Positions 1 through 9,100 of a DNA stretch of 38,553 bases are shown here, in pieces; position 1 is the first letter of the stretch, and every line of letters starts with the position of its first letter. This stretch comes from BM714 sp964644525 (GTDB lineage Bacteria > Bacillota > Clostridia > Peptostreptococcales > BM714), in contig CAZXWC010000009.1 in the NCBI GenBank assembly GCA_964644525.1, positions 1 through 38,553 on the forward strand. Direction: 5' to 3'. Under the pieces are notes generated by a model, which was not told where the DNA came from, did no database searches, and saw nothing but the letters and a program-made list of their open reading frames with translations. Position numbers and translations under genes: made by a program.

Positions 1-721
1 ATATCTCCACCGATGCGTCCAAGTGGTATATAAGGTCTTTTCTTTCGACGATAATTTCCATTCGCTCGCTCAGGTCTTCTCTTGCTTTTATTCCCAGGAG
101 GAGTTCCTTGGTTGGGTTTATGGCAACGGGATGACCTGTCATTTCAAACATTGAAATGTCTCCTGAAGTATCTCCGTATGAATAGCTTTTATCCAAATCT
201 ATATTATATTTGCAAACGAAATCGAGCATTGCCTTTTTTTTATTTTTTGAATCCCACATTTGCCGTATTTCTCCGGTGAAATGATTTTCTGCATCTGTTT
301 TATAGACAGATGCTTTGAAATCGTCAATTCCGTATCTTTCCGCCATTTTGCGTACAAGGAATGATGGGCTTCCGGAAATGAAAAGTATTTTATGGCCCAT
401 TGTTTTATGCCAGGCTATCCTCTCTCTTGTATAAACATAGACATTGTCGCCTTTAAGGGCTATGACCTGATTTGTTATGAATTCAAGCATGTCCTTGTCA
501 AGCCCCTTGAGCGAATCAATATAGACTTCAGCCAGTTCAAGAAGATAGTCGTCATAGTTCCCTCTGCGTTTTTCCCAATTCTCATAGGTTTTTTTCACTT
601 TGGTGTGCCAAAGGGCGGGGTCTATGACTTCATATTTCATAAGTTTTTTAAAATGCTCAATCATTAGGGAGTTTCTGTAAAGGGTTCCGTCAATATCGAA
701 AAATGCACCTGTTGTGGACAT
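1..721 (-). CDS. HAD-IB family phosphatase, C-terminus beyond the window
   Basis: This minus-strand reading frame stays open for 240 codons to the left edge, so the C-terminus is missing. The start at 719-721 follows an AGGAGGTGC ribosome site. Near the N-terminus is FDIDGTLYRN, the DxDGT nucleophile motif of the HAD superfamily. A later FISGSPSFLV gives the motif-II Ser, and SYGDTSGDISM gives the motif-III acidic residues. This order and the helical cap between motifs fit HAD subfamily IB, which includes phosphoserine-phosphatase-like enzymes that cleave small phosphomonoesters in the cytosol. The substrate cannot be predicted. It lies 11 bases after the Nudix gene on the same strand, so the two are probably cotranscribed. 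Confidence 0.85.
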   Translation of the reverse strand, partial: MSTTGAFFDIDGTLYRNSLMIEHFKKLMKYEVIDPALWHTKVKKTYENWEKRRGNYDDYLLELAEVYIDSLKGLDKDMLEFITNQVIALKGDNVYVYTRERIAWHKTMGHKILFISGSPSFLVRKMAERYGIDDFKASVYKTDAENHFTGEIRQMWDSKNKKKAMLDFVCKYNIDLDKSYSYGDTSGDISMFEMTGHPVAINPTKELLLGIKAREDLSERMEIIVERKDLIYHLDASVEI

Positions 722-732
722 AAAGCACCTCC

Positions 733-1353
733 TCAATCAATGCCTTTGATTATGTTTGCAAAATTGTTTACCATTCTCGCTGTCATACCCCAAATCACAT
801 TGTCCCCATATTCATAAAAATGAACAGGGTAATGACCGTTTTTCCAATTGTAGCCTTTCCCGTCTTGAATTTTGTCAAAGGGGAAATCATCCGGAATATC
901 CAGTTTCATGCTTATATAGTGAACATTGGGATCGTTTTCAAGGAAGTAGTCTAGCGGGACGGTAAAAACACTCTGAACCTCGTCGCGATTGACTGACAAC
1001 TCGTCTACGCTTTTAATATCCAGAATACCAACATAGCAATATATAAAAAGATTGAAAGGCGTGCTGATTCGGTCAATTGCTCCTATCAGTCGTATTTGCT
1101 TTTGAGGCAGGTTCAATTCCTCCATTGTTTCTCTTATTGCCGATTGGCTTGGGGCTTCGTCTTTCTCGATTCCGCCGCCTGGAAAGCATACTTCACGAGG
1201 CTGGGTTTTGAGGTTTTTTGACCGTATTTCAAAAAGCAGGCATATGCGACCATCTATTTTTACTAAAGGCAGAAGTACTGAAGCCAACTTGTTGTCCCCT
1301 TCCGGAATCGGGAAGTGATTGTAAAGTTTTTTTCTTATTTTATGGAAGTTCAT
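733..1353 (-). CDS. Nudix hydrolase, CoA pyrophosphatase-like
   Basis: This is a 206-residue Nudix protein. The Nudix box sits near residues 60-82: a GGGIEKDE segment followed by IRETMEELNL matches Gx5Ex7REUxEExGU except that the late Gly is Asn. The upstream PREVCFPGG segment resembles the CoA-pyrophosphatase (NudL/YeaB) branch, which cleaves CoA to 3'-phospho-ADP and phosphopantetheine. The length also suits that branch. The CoA assignment is a family-level inference; the Nudix fold itself is clear. A -10 TATAAT on the minus strand (1382-1387) lies a short way upstream. The HAD phosphatase gene follows in the same direction. Confidence 0.85.
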   Translation of the reverse strand: MNFHKIRKKLYNHFPIPEGDNKLASVLLPLVKIDGRICLLFEIRSKNLKTQPREVCFPGGGIEKDEAPSQSAIRETMEELNLPQKQIRLIGAIDRISTPFNLFIYCYVGILDIKSVDELSVNRDEVQSVFTVPLDYFLENDPNVHYISMKLDIPDDFPFDKIQDGKGYNWKNGHYPVHFYEYGDNVIWGMTARMVNNFANIIKGID

Positions 1354-1377
1354 TCTAACACTCCTTGCGTCATTTAA

Positions 1378-1407
1378 TTGTATTATACCATTTTCAAAAG
1401 GTATAAA
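1378..1407. promoter_or_regulatory. Divergent promoter with a palindromic core
   Basis: A dyad at 1383-1406 has arms TTATACC and GGTATAA. On the minus strand its left part supplies a perfect -10 TATAAT (1382-1387) for the Nudix gene. On the plus strand TTGTAT (1378-1383), an 18-base spacer and TATAAA (1402-1407) form a second promoter pointing into the gene-free stretch. Overlap of both promoters with one palindrome suggests a shared operator. No regulator is identified. Confidence 0.45.
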
Positions 1408-1413
1408 AAATGT

Positions 1414-1720
1414 TTAAGAAGGAATATCAAGGGTAACATAATAATACAAGAAAGCTGTATCAAGCTCCTTGAAAGGGGCTTTATATAGAGGCAGTGTAAG
1501 GACTTAAGAACAGGCTTGGCAGTCTGTAAAAGTAAGGAATGGAAATAAGAAGTTGAAAGAGTCCAACATTTTCTTAAGTAGAACCAATAGAAAGACTTAG
1601 GAGGTATATGCGATAGAAAATAAAAATTCAACGAAAACAATTGAATATAAGAAAAAATACGAAAGTGCTTACAACTGCTGAATCAAGCTATCCGCAAAGA
1701 TGATGGATGGCTTGATTTTA
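1414..1720 (+). ncRNA. Candidate structured non-coding RNA of about 300 nt
   Basis: Between the Nudix gene and the dehydrogenase there is no credible protein on either strand. A plus-strand promoter-like pair (1378-1407) precedes the stretch and an intrinsic terminator ends it (1681-1722). Inside are a 9-bp hairpin (AAGCTCCTT / AAGGGGCTT, 1462-1481), a long-range perfect pairing (ACTTAAGAA at 1502-1510 with TTCTTAAGT at 1571-1579) and a local GTTG/CAAC hairpin. All genes to the left are on the minus strand, so the terminator needs a plus-strand transcript that starts here. I do not recognise tmRNA, RNase P or SRP RNA signatures. A 6S-like RNA or an unknown RNA remains possible. Confidence 0.35.
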
Positions 1721-1722
1721 TT
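1681..1722 (+). terminator. Intrinsic terminator of an upstream plus-strand transcript
   Basis: Arms AATCAAGCTATCC (1681-1693) and GGATGGCTTGATT (1705-1717) pair over 13 bp with one G-U wobble, with an 11-base loop, followed by TTATTT. There is no T-run on the minus-strand side, so it acts on plus-strand RNA. Confidence 0.6.
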
Positions 1723-1840
1723 TGGGCAATTGGGGCGTTTCATGCCGAATAAACCGCATATACGCTTGTTGGGAAATGATTTTGTTTTAAATTATTCGGT
1801 TTGTGGTAGAATATATAAAAGTTTCAAGGAGGATAAACAA

Positions 1841-2803
1841 ATGAAGATAGTTATAAACAATTTCAGACCCCACATGGTGATGCCGGAAATCTTCATAGAG
1901 GAAATGAAGAGTGATTATCCCGATAGCCTGATTGTTGTATGTGAAAACAAAGAGGAGCTCATGGTGGAATTGCCGGATTCGGATGTTTTGTTCGGACTGA
2001 GGTTCACAAAAGACATGCTTGAAGCGTCAAAACAGATAAAATGGGTCCAAAGCCTCAGTGCAGGAGTCGACCATATGCCAATGGCGGAAATGGCGAAAAG
2101 AGGCATATTGCTCACAAACGGGCGGGGCATCCATAAAGTCCATATGACTGAATATGCTATTGCGGCGATGATCATGATGGCAAGGAATTTCCACGCTATG
2201 TCCAGGAATCAAATAAAGGGAAGATACGACAGAAACGTCTCTCAGGGGCAGATACACGGATCGACGGTAGGAATAGTCGGGATGGGGAGCATAGGGACTG
2301 AAATAGCGCGAGTCTCGAAATTTTTGGGCATGAATGTTCTGACCGTGAAAAGTTCAAGCGGAAATGTCCCTGAATATGTGGACAAGGCATATGAAAGAAA
2401 AGACATGGTCAAGGTGTTTGAGGAAAGCGACTATGTGATAAATCTTCTTCCATCAACCAAAGGAACAATCAATCTCATAGACGAAAAATATTTTTCGGCC
2501 ATGAATGAAACGGCTGTGTTCATAAACATGGGGAGAGGCAATACGGTAAACGAGAAAGACATGATAAGGGCATTGCAGTCAAAATCGATAAAAGGTGCAG
2601 TTACGGACGTCTACAACAAGGAGCCTCTTCCTGAAGAAAGCCCACTTTGGGACTTGGACAATATAATAATGACACCTCACATATGCGGTGAAAATCCTTA
2701 CTATATGGAAAGGGCTTACAAAATTTTCAAAGAAAATCTAAGAGTGTTTGCATACGGCGAAGGTGAAATGGTTAATCTTGTGGATATGAAAAAAGGATAT
2801 TGA
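1841..2803 (+). CDS. D-isomer-specific 2-hydroxyacid dehydrogenase
   Basis: This 320-residue cytosolic oxidoreductase belongs to the D-2-hydroxyacid dehydrogenase family (hydroxypyruvate/glyoxylate reductase and phosphoglycerate dehydrogenase relatives). It would reduce a 2-keto acid with NAD(P)H. The Rossmann motif GIVGMGSIGTE lies mid-protein. The catalytic triad is visible as Arg in NMGRGNTV, Glu in NKEPLPEE and His in TPHICGEN. The frame is open further upstream, but ATG 1841 follows AAGGAGG at good spacing and matches the usual family length. A -10-like TAGAAT lies at 1807-1812. The gene stands alone between a terminator upstream and a two-way terminator downstream. The exact keto-acid substrate is unknown. 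Confidence 0.88.
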   Translation: MKIVINNFRPHMVMPEIFIEEMKSDYPDSLIVVCENKEELMVELPDSDVLFGLRFTKDMLEASKQIKWVQSLSAGVDHMPMAEMAKRGILLTNGRGIHKVHMTEYAIAAMIMMARNFHAMSRNQIKGRYDRNVSQGQIHGSTVGIVGMGSIGTEIARVSKFLGMNVLTVKSSSGNVPEYVDKAYERKDMVKVFEESDYVINLLPSTKGTINLIDEKYFSAMNETAVFINMGRGNTVNEKDMIRALQSKSIKGAVTDVYNKEPLPEESPLWDLDNIIMTPHICGENPYYMERAYKIFKENLRVFAYGEGEMVNLVDMKKGY

Positions 2804-2847
2804 ATAGAGCATGTGAAGAAAAACCAACATAAAGCGCATAAAAAAAT

Positions 2848-2880
2848 GAAAGCCTTTTAGGGCTTTCGTTTTTTCGTTTT
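2848..2880. terminator. Bidirectional intrinsic terminator between convergent genes
   Basis: GAAAGCC (2848-2854) and GGCTTTC (2861-2867) form a perfect stem with a 6-base loop. A T-rich tail follows on the plus strand and an A-rich flank gives a T-run on the minus strand, serving both the dehydrogenase and apbE. Confidence 0.8.
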
Positions 2881-2910
2881 TGGGTATCATGATATTGAAG
2901 CGTTTTATTT

Positions 2911-3951
2911 TCAATTGGTTAAAGTAAATTGGCTGTTAGACATTTCAAAAGATTCCTTTAGTCCGGATGTTGTGTAGACCTTGAAGTCCCTGGTTATGAA
3001 TATGCCTTCCACATCCGGGTATGCTTCGAGAAGCTTGAGGCCGTCGCTAAGGCCGAGAGCGAATGCTGTTGTTGAAAGGGCGTCGGCATTTATCGATTCG
3101 CCTGCTATTATTGAAACTGCTGAAAGGCTGTTTTCAAAAGGATATCCGTCGAAAGGACTCAGTATGTGGTGGTATGAGTTTTCGCCGGATTCAAAATAGC
3201 GCTCATATATGCCTGATGTCACTATGGACTTGTTCCTTACACTTGCAACACCTATATAATCGCTTCGTTCTGCTTCAGGGTTCTGTATTCCTATATGCCA
3301 ATTGTCGCCGTTTGGCTTATGACCGTGGGCATAAATGTTTCCACCTAGATTGATTATTGCATGTTCAATGCCTTCCTGCTCGAACATTTTAGAAAGTGCA
3401 TCGGCGGCATAGCCTTTTGCGATTCCGCCCAAATCAATCATCATTCCCTTATCCTCAAGGAATACCGTTTTTTCATCAGGGTTCAATTTGATTTTTGAAT
3501 AGTCTATGCGAAGGAGGGCTTGGTCGATTTCAGATTGGTCCGGCAATCTTGCATTTTCTTTGCCGATGTTCCACAAATTAACCAAAGGGCCGATTGTTAT
3601 GTCGAAAGCCCCTCCGGAAATTTTGCCGTAGTGTATGGCTTTTTCAATCACTTTGTATGTGTCTTCCGAAACCTGGACCGGTTTTTCTCCTGCGGCCTGG
3701 TTGATTCGGCTGATTTCACTGCCTGCAAGATTTAGGCTCATTTTATTTTCGATGTTTTCAATCATCTCAAAGGCTTTTTCGAAGATGTATTCATCTGTAG
3801 AATCATATATTTTTATTTGCACAACTGTACCCATAAAAAGGTTGGTTTCAGTGGCCGGGGTGTTTAGGGCTGAATTTTCGCTGCAAGCTGAAAATGAAAC
3901 CGCAACAAGGGCAAGCATGATAAAAATCAATAAAAATCTATTTGTTTTCAT
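2911..3951 (-). CDS. apbE: ApbE-family FAD:protein FMN transferase lipoprotein
   Basis: This enzyme attaches FMN covalently to Thr/Ser of extracytoplasmic redox proteins, using FAD as donor. The ATG at 3951 follows GGAGGTCTTT, and the 346-residue product begins with a signal peptide ending in the lipobox SFSAC (lipidated Cys 23), so it would sit on the outer face of the membrane. Family motifs seen are IDLGGIAKGYAAD, NLGGNIYAHG, HHILSPFDGYP and the Mg/FAD-site segment ESINADALSTTAF. An upstream in-frame ATG adds seven residues but has a poorer ribosome site. It is divergent from the NusG-domain-II gene, a partner commonly seen near flavin-dependent membrane redox systems. No flavinylated target carrying an SGAT-type motif is visible in this window. 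Confidence 0.9.
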   Translation of the reverse strand: MKTNRFLLIFIMLALVAVSFSACSENSALNTPATETNLFMGTVVQIKIYDSTDEYIFEKAFEMIENIENKMSLNLAGSEISRINQAAGEKPVQVSEDTYKVIEKAIHYGKISGGAFDITIGPLVNLWNIGKENARLPDQSEIDQALLRIDYSKIKLNPDEKTVFLEDKGMMIDLGGIAKGYAADALSKMFEQEGIEHAIINLGGNIYAHGHKPNGDNWHIGIQNPEAERSDYIGVASVRNKSIVTSGIYERYFESGENSYHHILSPFDGYPFENSLSAVSIIAGESINADALSTTAFALGLSDGLKLLEAYPDVEGIFITRDFKVYTTSGLKESFEMSNSQFTLTN

Positions 3952-4033
3952 AAAGACCTCCATGTTGGACATTGTAGCTACATTATATTAGAATTGTGTA
4001 TTATAAGCAAAAAAAATCGGGGGATAGGCTTCC

Positions 4034-4414
4034 ATGAAGAAATTGGATTTTATCATAATAATTTTGTTGCTTCTTGTTTCAGCTATTTCTCTTTTTGCGC
4101 TGGGTATTTACAAGGGCAGGCCTGTAGACACAAGGACAGTGGAAATAAAAATTGATGGAAAAGTATACGACTCCTTTGAGTGGACTGACGATTTGCAAAA
4201 GGAAATAAAGCTGGATACGCAGTTTGGCTTGAACATAATAGTTATAGACAGTGACGGCCTTAGAATGTCGTATTCGGATTGTCCCGACCAGGTATGTGTG
4301 CGTGACGGGACGATAGATTCACCTGGGGAAATCCTGGTCTGCCTTCCCCACAGGCTGATTGTTGAAATAAAAGGCAAAAGAGATGGAGATGGTGTTGATG
4401 ACTTTTCATATTGA
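4034..4414 (+). CDS. NusG domain II-containing membrane-anchored protein
   Basis: This 126-residue protein has one N-terminal membrane segment (about residues 5-26) followed by an extracytoplasmic domain. The block CPDQVCVRDG and the later EILVCLPHRLIVEI are the hallmark of the NusG_II domain family (PF07009), with three conserved Cys. Despite the name it is not a transcription factor: it lacks the NGN and KOW layout and is exported. Related genes often neighbour ApbE and Rnf/Nqr-type redox genes, and here it is divergent from an ApbE lipoprotein. A role at the cell surface in redox or flavinylation chemistry is inference. Its 3' end overlaps the DAHP synthase start, which suggests cotranscription. 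Confidence 0.85.
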   Translation: MKKLDFIIIILLLLVSAISLFALGIYKGRPVDTRTVEIKIDGKVYDSFEWTDDLQKEIKLDTQFGLNIIVIDSDGLRMSYSDCPDQVCVRDGTIDSPGEILVCLPHRLIVEIKGKRDGDGVDDFSY

Positions 4415-5195
4415 CGGGGCTGATAAATCTGTGTTTGTCGGGGGTGTCCCTATTGGGGGAGGAAGTCTTCCTGTAAGGATAGCAGGCCCTTGTGCAGTCG
4501 AATCCCGAAAGCAAATAATTGAAATAGCTGAAATTGTCAAGAAGTCCGGCGCCGAATTCTTAAGGGGCGGAGTTTTCAAGCCCAGAACAAGCCCATACGA
4601 TTTTCAAGGCTTGGGATGGGAAGGCCTTAAGTACCTCAAGGAGGCCGGAGAAAAAACAGGACTTCCTATAGTTACGGAAGTTTTGGACCCTTATCATATA
4701 GACAGGATGGTAGAGCAGGTAGACTTGATTCAGATAGGTTCGAGGAACATGCACAATTACGCCCTTCTTAAGGCAGTGGGAGAAACGGGGAAAGCTGTAA
4801 TTCTTAAAAGGGGTATGAGCGCTACCCTTAGAGAATGGATACTTGCGGCGGAGTATCTGGCGGCAAGCGGGAACGGCAACATAATTTTATGCGAAAGGGG
4901 AATAAGAACCTTTTCAGACTATACAAGAAATACTTTGGATTTGTCGGCTGTCCCAATAATGAAAAAAGAGACAGGTCTTCCTGTACTTGTCGATCCCAGC
5001 CATGGAACCGGACTTAGGGAATTGGTAATTCCCATGAGCAAGGCGGCGCTGGCATGCGGTGCGGATGGAATAATGGTTGAGGTTCACAACAATCCTGAGA
5101 AGGCCCTCAGCGACGGCCCCCAGTCTCTTATGGAGGATGGCTACACAAGGCTTGTTTCAGAAATGGAAATATTCAGGTACGGCAAGAATGGTTGA
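4398..5195 (+). CDS. aroF: 3-deoxy-7-phosphoheptulonate (DAHP) synthase, type I-beta, minimal form
   Basis: This enzyme condenses phosphoenolpyruvate and erythrose 4-phosphate, the first step of the shikimate pathway. The 265-residue TIM barrel carries IAGPCAVES (PEP site), FLRGGVFKPRTSPY, ILKRGMS, ILCERGIRTF and DPSHGTG (metal ligands), all diagnostic of the I-beta class. It begins directly with the catalytic barrel, lacking the N-terminal ferredoxin-like or chorismate-mutase regulatory domain, so it is probably not feedback-inhibited. ATG 4398 has GGAG nine bases upstream; another in-frame ATG at 4383 is possible but has a weak ribosome site. It overlaps the 3' end of the NusG-domain gene and is not in an aro cluster here. 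Confidence 0.9.
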   Translation: MTFHIDGADKSVFVGGVPIGGGSLPVRIAGPCAVESRKQIIEIAEIVKKSGAEFLRGGVFKPRTSPYDFQGLGWEGLKYLKEAGEKTGLPIVTEVLDPYHIDRMVEQVDLIQIGSRNMHNYALLKAVGETGKAVILKRGMSATLREWILAAEYLAASGNGNIILCERGIRTFSDYTRNTLDLSAVPIMKKETGLPVLVDPSHGTGLRELVIPMSKAALACGADGIMVEVHNNPEKALSDGPQSLMEDGYTRLVSEMEIFRYGKNG

Positions 5196-5237
5196 AGGCC
5201 GGCATAGAAAACTCAGATAATTGAAGGCGGCGATTAT

Positions 5238-6128
5238 ATGTTTAAAACAAAGAAGTTTTACGCCTTCGCCTGGCGGGAACTGATAAAAAGAATTGGTGAG
5301 CACGATATTTTTGGCCATGGAGCCCAAATGGCATACTTTTTTATTTTGTCAATTTTTCCTTTTGTGATATTTTTATTTGGAATCCTTTCAAATTTATCCA
5401 TGTCCTATAGCGGTTTTTTCGATGGTATTGCCAAAATAGTTCCAAAAGAAGTTGTGTCTGTAATGGGGGATTATGTTTCGGACCTTGTTCCCCAGGCAAA
5501 CATAAATTATCTTTCAATATCGGCACTAATCACAATATGGTCGGCATCCAGAGGAATTCATGCATTAAGACAGGCCATGGACAGGGCATACGGCGTGGTA
5601 TCCGTGAAGAAATTCTGGAGAAAAAGAGTTCTTTCAATCATATACACAATGGCACTTATGGTGGCAATTGTGTTTGCATTGACGCTTCCTAGCATGGGAA
5701 AGGACTTTGTATATTTTATCGAATACACATTCAAACTCGATTTGGGGCTTGTGAAAATACTTTTGGCCTACAGATGGCCTTTGATAATAGCTTTTTTCTT
5801 TATGGTAATTTCATTTTTCTATTATGTTTCATTCGACAGGCACGACAAATGGAGAGAGGTAATACCGGGAACTCTTTTTGCCATGGTAGGCTGGGTTGCC
5901 CTTTCGGCTTTGTTTTCTGAGTTTGTAAACAATTTTGGCAGATATACTTTGATATACGGCAGTCTCGGAGCAATAGTTGTGCTGATGGTGTGGTTTTATA
6001 TGAGCAGCATAGTATTAATGCTTGGTGGTGAAATCAATTCCATTTACTATTCATTTAAATTGTATAAAGATAATGAAAATGCACCGCTTATTGAAGAGGC
6101 AAATCCCTGTGACAAAGTAAACAAATGA
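5238..6128 (+). CDS. YihY/virulence factor BrkB family membrane protein
   Basis: This 296-residue integral membrane protein has about six hydrophobic segments. Recognisable family features are the N-terminal HGAQMAYFFILSIFPF segment, SASRGIHALRQAMDRAYG after the third helix, and the late LIYGSLGAIVVLMVWFYMSS. The family was once called RNase BN by mistake; its true role is not settled, with transport or envelope integrity suggested. It lies 42 bases after DAHP synthase and 57 bases before the giant fusion gene, all on the plus strand with no terminator between, so it may be the first gene of the following operon. A functional link to that operon is only inferred. Confidence 0.88.
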   Translation: MFKTKKFYAFAWRELIKRIGEHDIFGHGAQMAYFFILSIFPFVIFLFGILSNLSMSYSGFFDGIAKIVPKEVVSVMGDYVSDLVPQANINYLSISALITIWSASRGIHALRQAMDRAYGVVSVKKFWRKRVLSIIYTMALMVAIVFALTLPSMGKDFVYFIEYTFKLDLGLVKILLAYRWPLIIAFFFMVISFFYYVSFDRHDKWREVIPGTLFAMVGWVALSALFSEFVNNFGRYTLIYGSLGAIVVLMVWFYMSSIVLMLGGEINSIYYSFKLYKDNENAPLIEEANPCDKVNK

Positions 6129-6185
6129 TAATGTTAATAGATGAGGGATTAAGCTATGAAAAGGAATTGATAGGGGAGGAAGGGT

Positions 6186-9100
6186 ATGGAAAATTTATTT
6201 GACAGCATAAAAAGCATGATTGAATCGAATCTCAACAGCAATCCGTCTTTGAACAAGTCAATCAAATCAATGACTATGGAGAAAATAAGAGAGCAGGCTT
6301 TCCGGACAGAGGTTGAAAGGATCGAGACGGAAAAAGACTATACTTGTTTGGCTGTCAAATCCTTGCTGAAGGAAATAATGCTTTCTGTTTCCGGTGGAGT
6401 TGAACCCAAGGACTTTCTTAAATATATATATCAGCATGCTTTAAATAAGTCCTTTCCCCAAGCGGTACAAATAGAGATGAATCAGGAACTCGACTATGCT
6501 TCAGAGCTTTATCTTGATGTATTGTCAATTGTTGCGGAATATCAAAAAAAATCAGATGACGGGACATGGCAAAGCAAATACGCATTTGAATTTTTGAAAG
6601 AGCACGAAATAAGGGCCCTGGAAAACAGCTATGAATACGAAAAATTTATGCATGTATTTAAAAATGACCATGTGTATGAAATGATGAAGCTTAATCAGGA
6701 ATTATTGGGATACAGTACTTTGGATCACATACTGGGGGTTCACAGTTTGGCTGTTTTCATCGCAAGACAGCTAAAGGAAGCCGGAGTTGCAATAGATCTT
6801 GGCAGGGTTTCCGGAGCTGCCGCGGGACATGACATAGGGAAATACGGATGCAAGGGCTCGGAAATGAAGAGGGTTCCGTATTTACATTATTATTATACAG
6901 ACGAATGGTTCAAGAAGCACGACATAGTATACATACGAAACGTTGCAGTCAACCATTCGACTTGGGATTTGGAAATTGAAGCGCTTCCCATAGAATCCCT
7001 TGTGCTTATATACAGCGATTTCAGGGTTAAACAGAAAAAAGTTGAGGGAAACCTTACGGATATGCATGTGTATTCGTTGGAAAAGTCCTTCCGCGTAATA
7101 CTAAACAAGCTTGACAATGTCGATAGTATGAAGAGAAAGCGTTACGACAAAGTATACAAGAAGCTGAAGGATTTTCAGGCTTTCATGCTTAGTAAAGGCT
7201 TGGAACTTGACCTTGAAAAGCCGCCTGCTGATTTGAAGAACCGAGAGATAGAAAGAAAGAGCGATTTGGCAATGCTTCAAGGCGATTCTATTATAAAGAG
7301 CATAAAGATGCGCTCTATTGGGCACAACATAAAGCTGATGTACTTGCTTAGGGATGAATCGTCATTGAATGCGATCCTTGAGCAAGCCAGAAGCGAGGCG
7401 GACATAAATAATCTGAGAGGTTATCTTAATGTGATTGAGGAATATTCTACATATTTGACTCAAAAACAGAAGCTGTCCACTTTGAATTTTTTATACGACC
7501 AACTTACCCACAGTGAAGATGACATAAGAAACCAGAGTTCCTCCCTTATGGGTGTTTTGATTGCTACATTGGATGAAGAGTACCGCAAGGAGGTTCCGGA
7601 AAGCGTAAGGATAAATCCTCCAGAAATTTCAAGTTATCAAATATTTGACAAGTATCTGCAAATGGCATTGTATCCCGATGTTGAAACTGTGCCCCTGCAT
7701 CAGTATTGGATAGGCTATTCGGCCCGAAAGATGGTTGAGTCCCTGTTTGAGAAATGCAGGCCAATGCAAAAGAAAAATTATCTGGAGACTGTATCAGGGA
7801 TTTGCGCCCAACTTGAAAAGGAAACGAGCGTAAACAAGCGCATGTTTTTCATAGAAATAATTAAAAGGATAGGACTCGGTTCGTGCAGTTATGAAGAGGT
7901 TGAAAAGCCTTATAAATTTTTGGAAAAATGTATTTATGACGACAGTATCCAAATAAGGGTTTCAGCAAAAGATGCAGTAAAAAACATTTTGGAAAGTGGC
8001 GAAAACACCAATCCGTTTTTTGACATGCTTGGAAGCCAAATGCATGATAAATTCACATATTCCGAATTGCCTGCTGAAAATTTCCTTAATCACAGGATTG
8101 CGCTTGGAATGGCTATGCCGGAAGAGTCTGTAAAAGTTTTTGAGTCGCTTAGAAAAAAGGATGATGAGAAGCTTTCCTATCTCTTTTTAAGCAATCTAAA
8201 GACTGCTACTCCTTGGATAATCAAGAAGGTTCATGTCGAGGTTATGCTTGAAAAAGCTATGGAGGATATAGGGAAGAACGGTTTTCATACTGCAATGCAT
8301 TATTGCAACCTTCTCAAGGTTTCAGCAAGCCCCACGGTAAGAAACAAGGCAGGGGAGTCGCTTTTGAGAATTTTTCACCATCTTTCATTTGACCAGCGAA
8401 ATGATATTGCTGTGGAATTGATCAGGGCTCTTGAAATAGAGAACTATCAATTTACAAAGTACATACCGGCATATCTTGGAAGGCTGGTACTGTATTTGAA
8501 GCCGGTTGAACTTGATGAATTCATAGATGACATGGTCACAAAAGCGAAAAGCGCTAATCCACAAATAGAGTCGCTTCTTTTTGAGACTGTGGGTGTGGCG
8601 ATTGAGAATTATGCTGAATACAGGAGACATTTTAAGGAAAGCAGGGAGTCATACGAGAATCGGCAGATAAGGCTTTTGGGCATACTTATGAATGGGATTG
8701 TAAGCTTCAATCAAAGGGTCAAGTATGTGGCTTTTGGTGTCATAGGAAAAAATGTTTTCAAGTCAAATGCTTTGGATTTGCAAAAGACGCATAGAATTTT
8801 TGAACTTATTGCAAAAAAAGTTTTAACGCTTATTGACTTAAACGCCAAGGACGAAAGCATACTTTTCTTGACAAATGCAGCGGGGCTCAATGATATTTAC
8901 AGATTCATATCGGATTATACCCACCTGTTCGGAGGTATGCATATAAAAAAGAATAAGAAAATTGCATTTTTTCCAGGCACATTCGACCCTTTTTCTCTAA
9001 GTCATAAAGAAATAGCAAGAGAGATAAGAGACAAGGGATATGAGGTCTATCTTGCGGTTGATGAATTTTCATGGTCCAAGAAAACTCAACCGAATATTAT

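Noticed and set aside
1383..1640. 85-codon minus-strand frame in the gene-free stretch
   Set aside because: Biased composition (Phe, Leu, Ser), no ribosome site and overlap with the Nudix promoter.
1600..1684. Possible remnant of a lysine-rich small protein near AGGAGGTATATG
   Set aside because: The ATG is followed by a stop after two codons. The other frame has about 24 protein-like codons but no start, so a gene cannot be supported.
4034..4414. NusG transcription factor
   Set aside because: Only the domain-II-like fold is present, behind a membrane anchor; NGN and KOW domains are absent.
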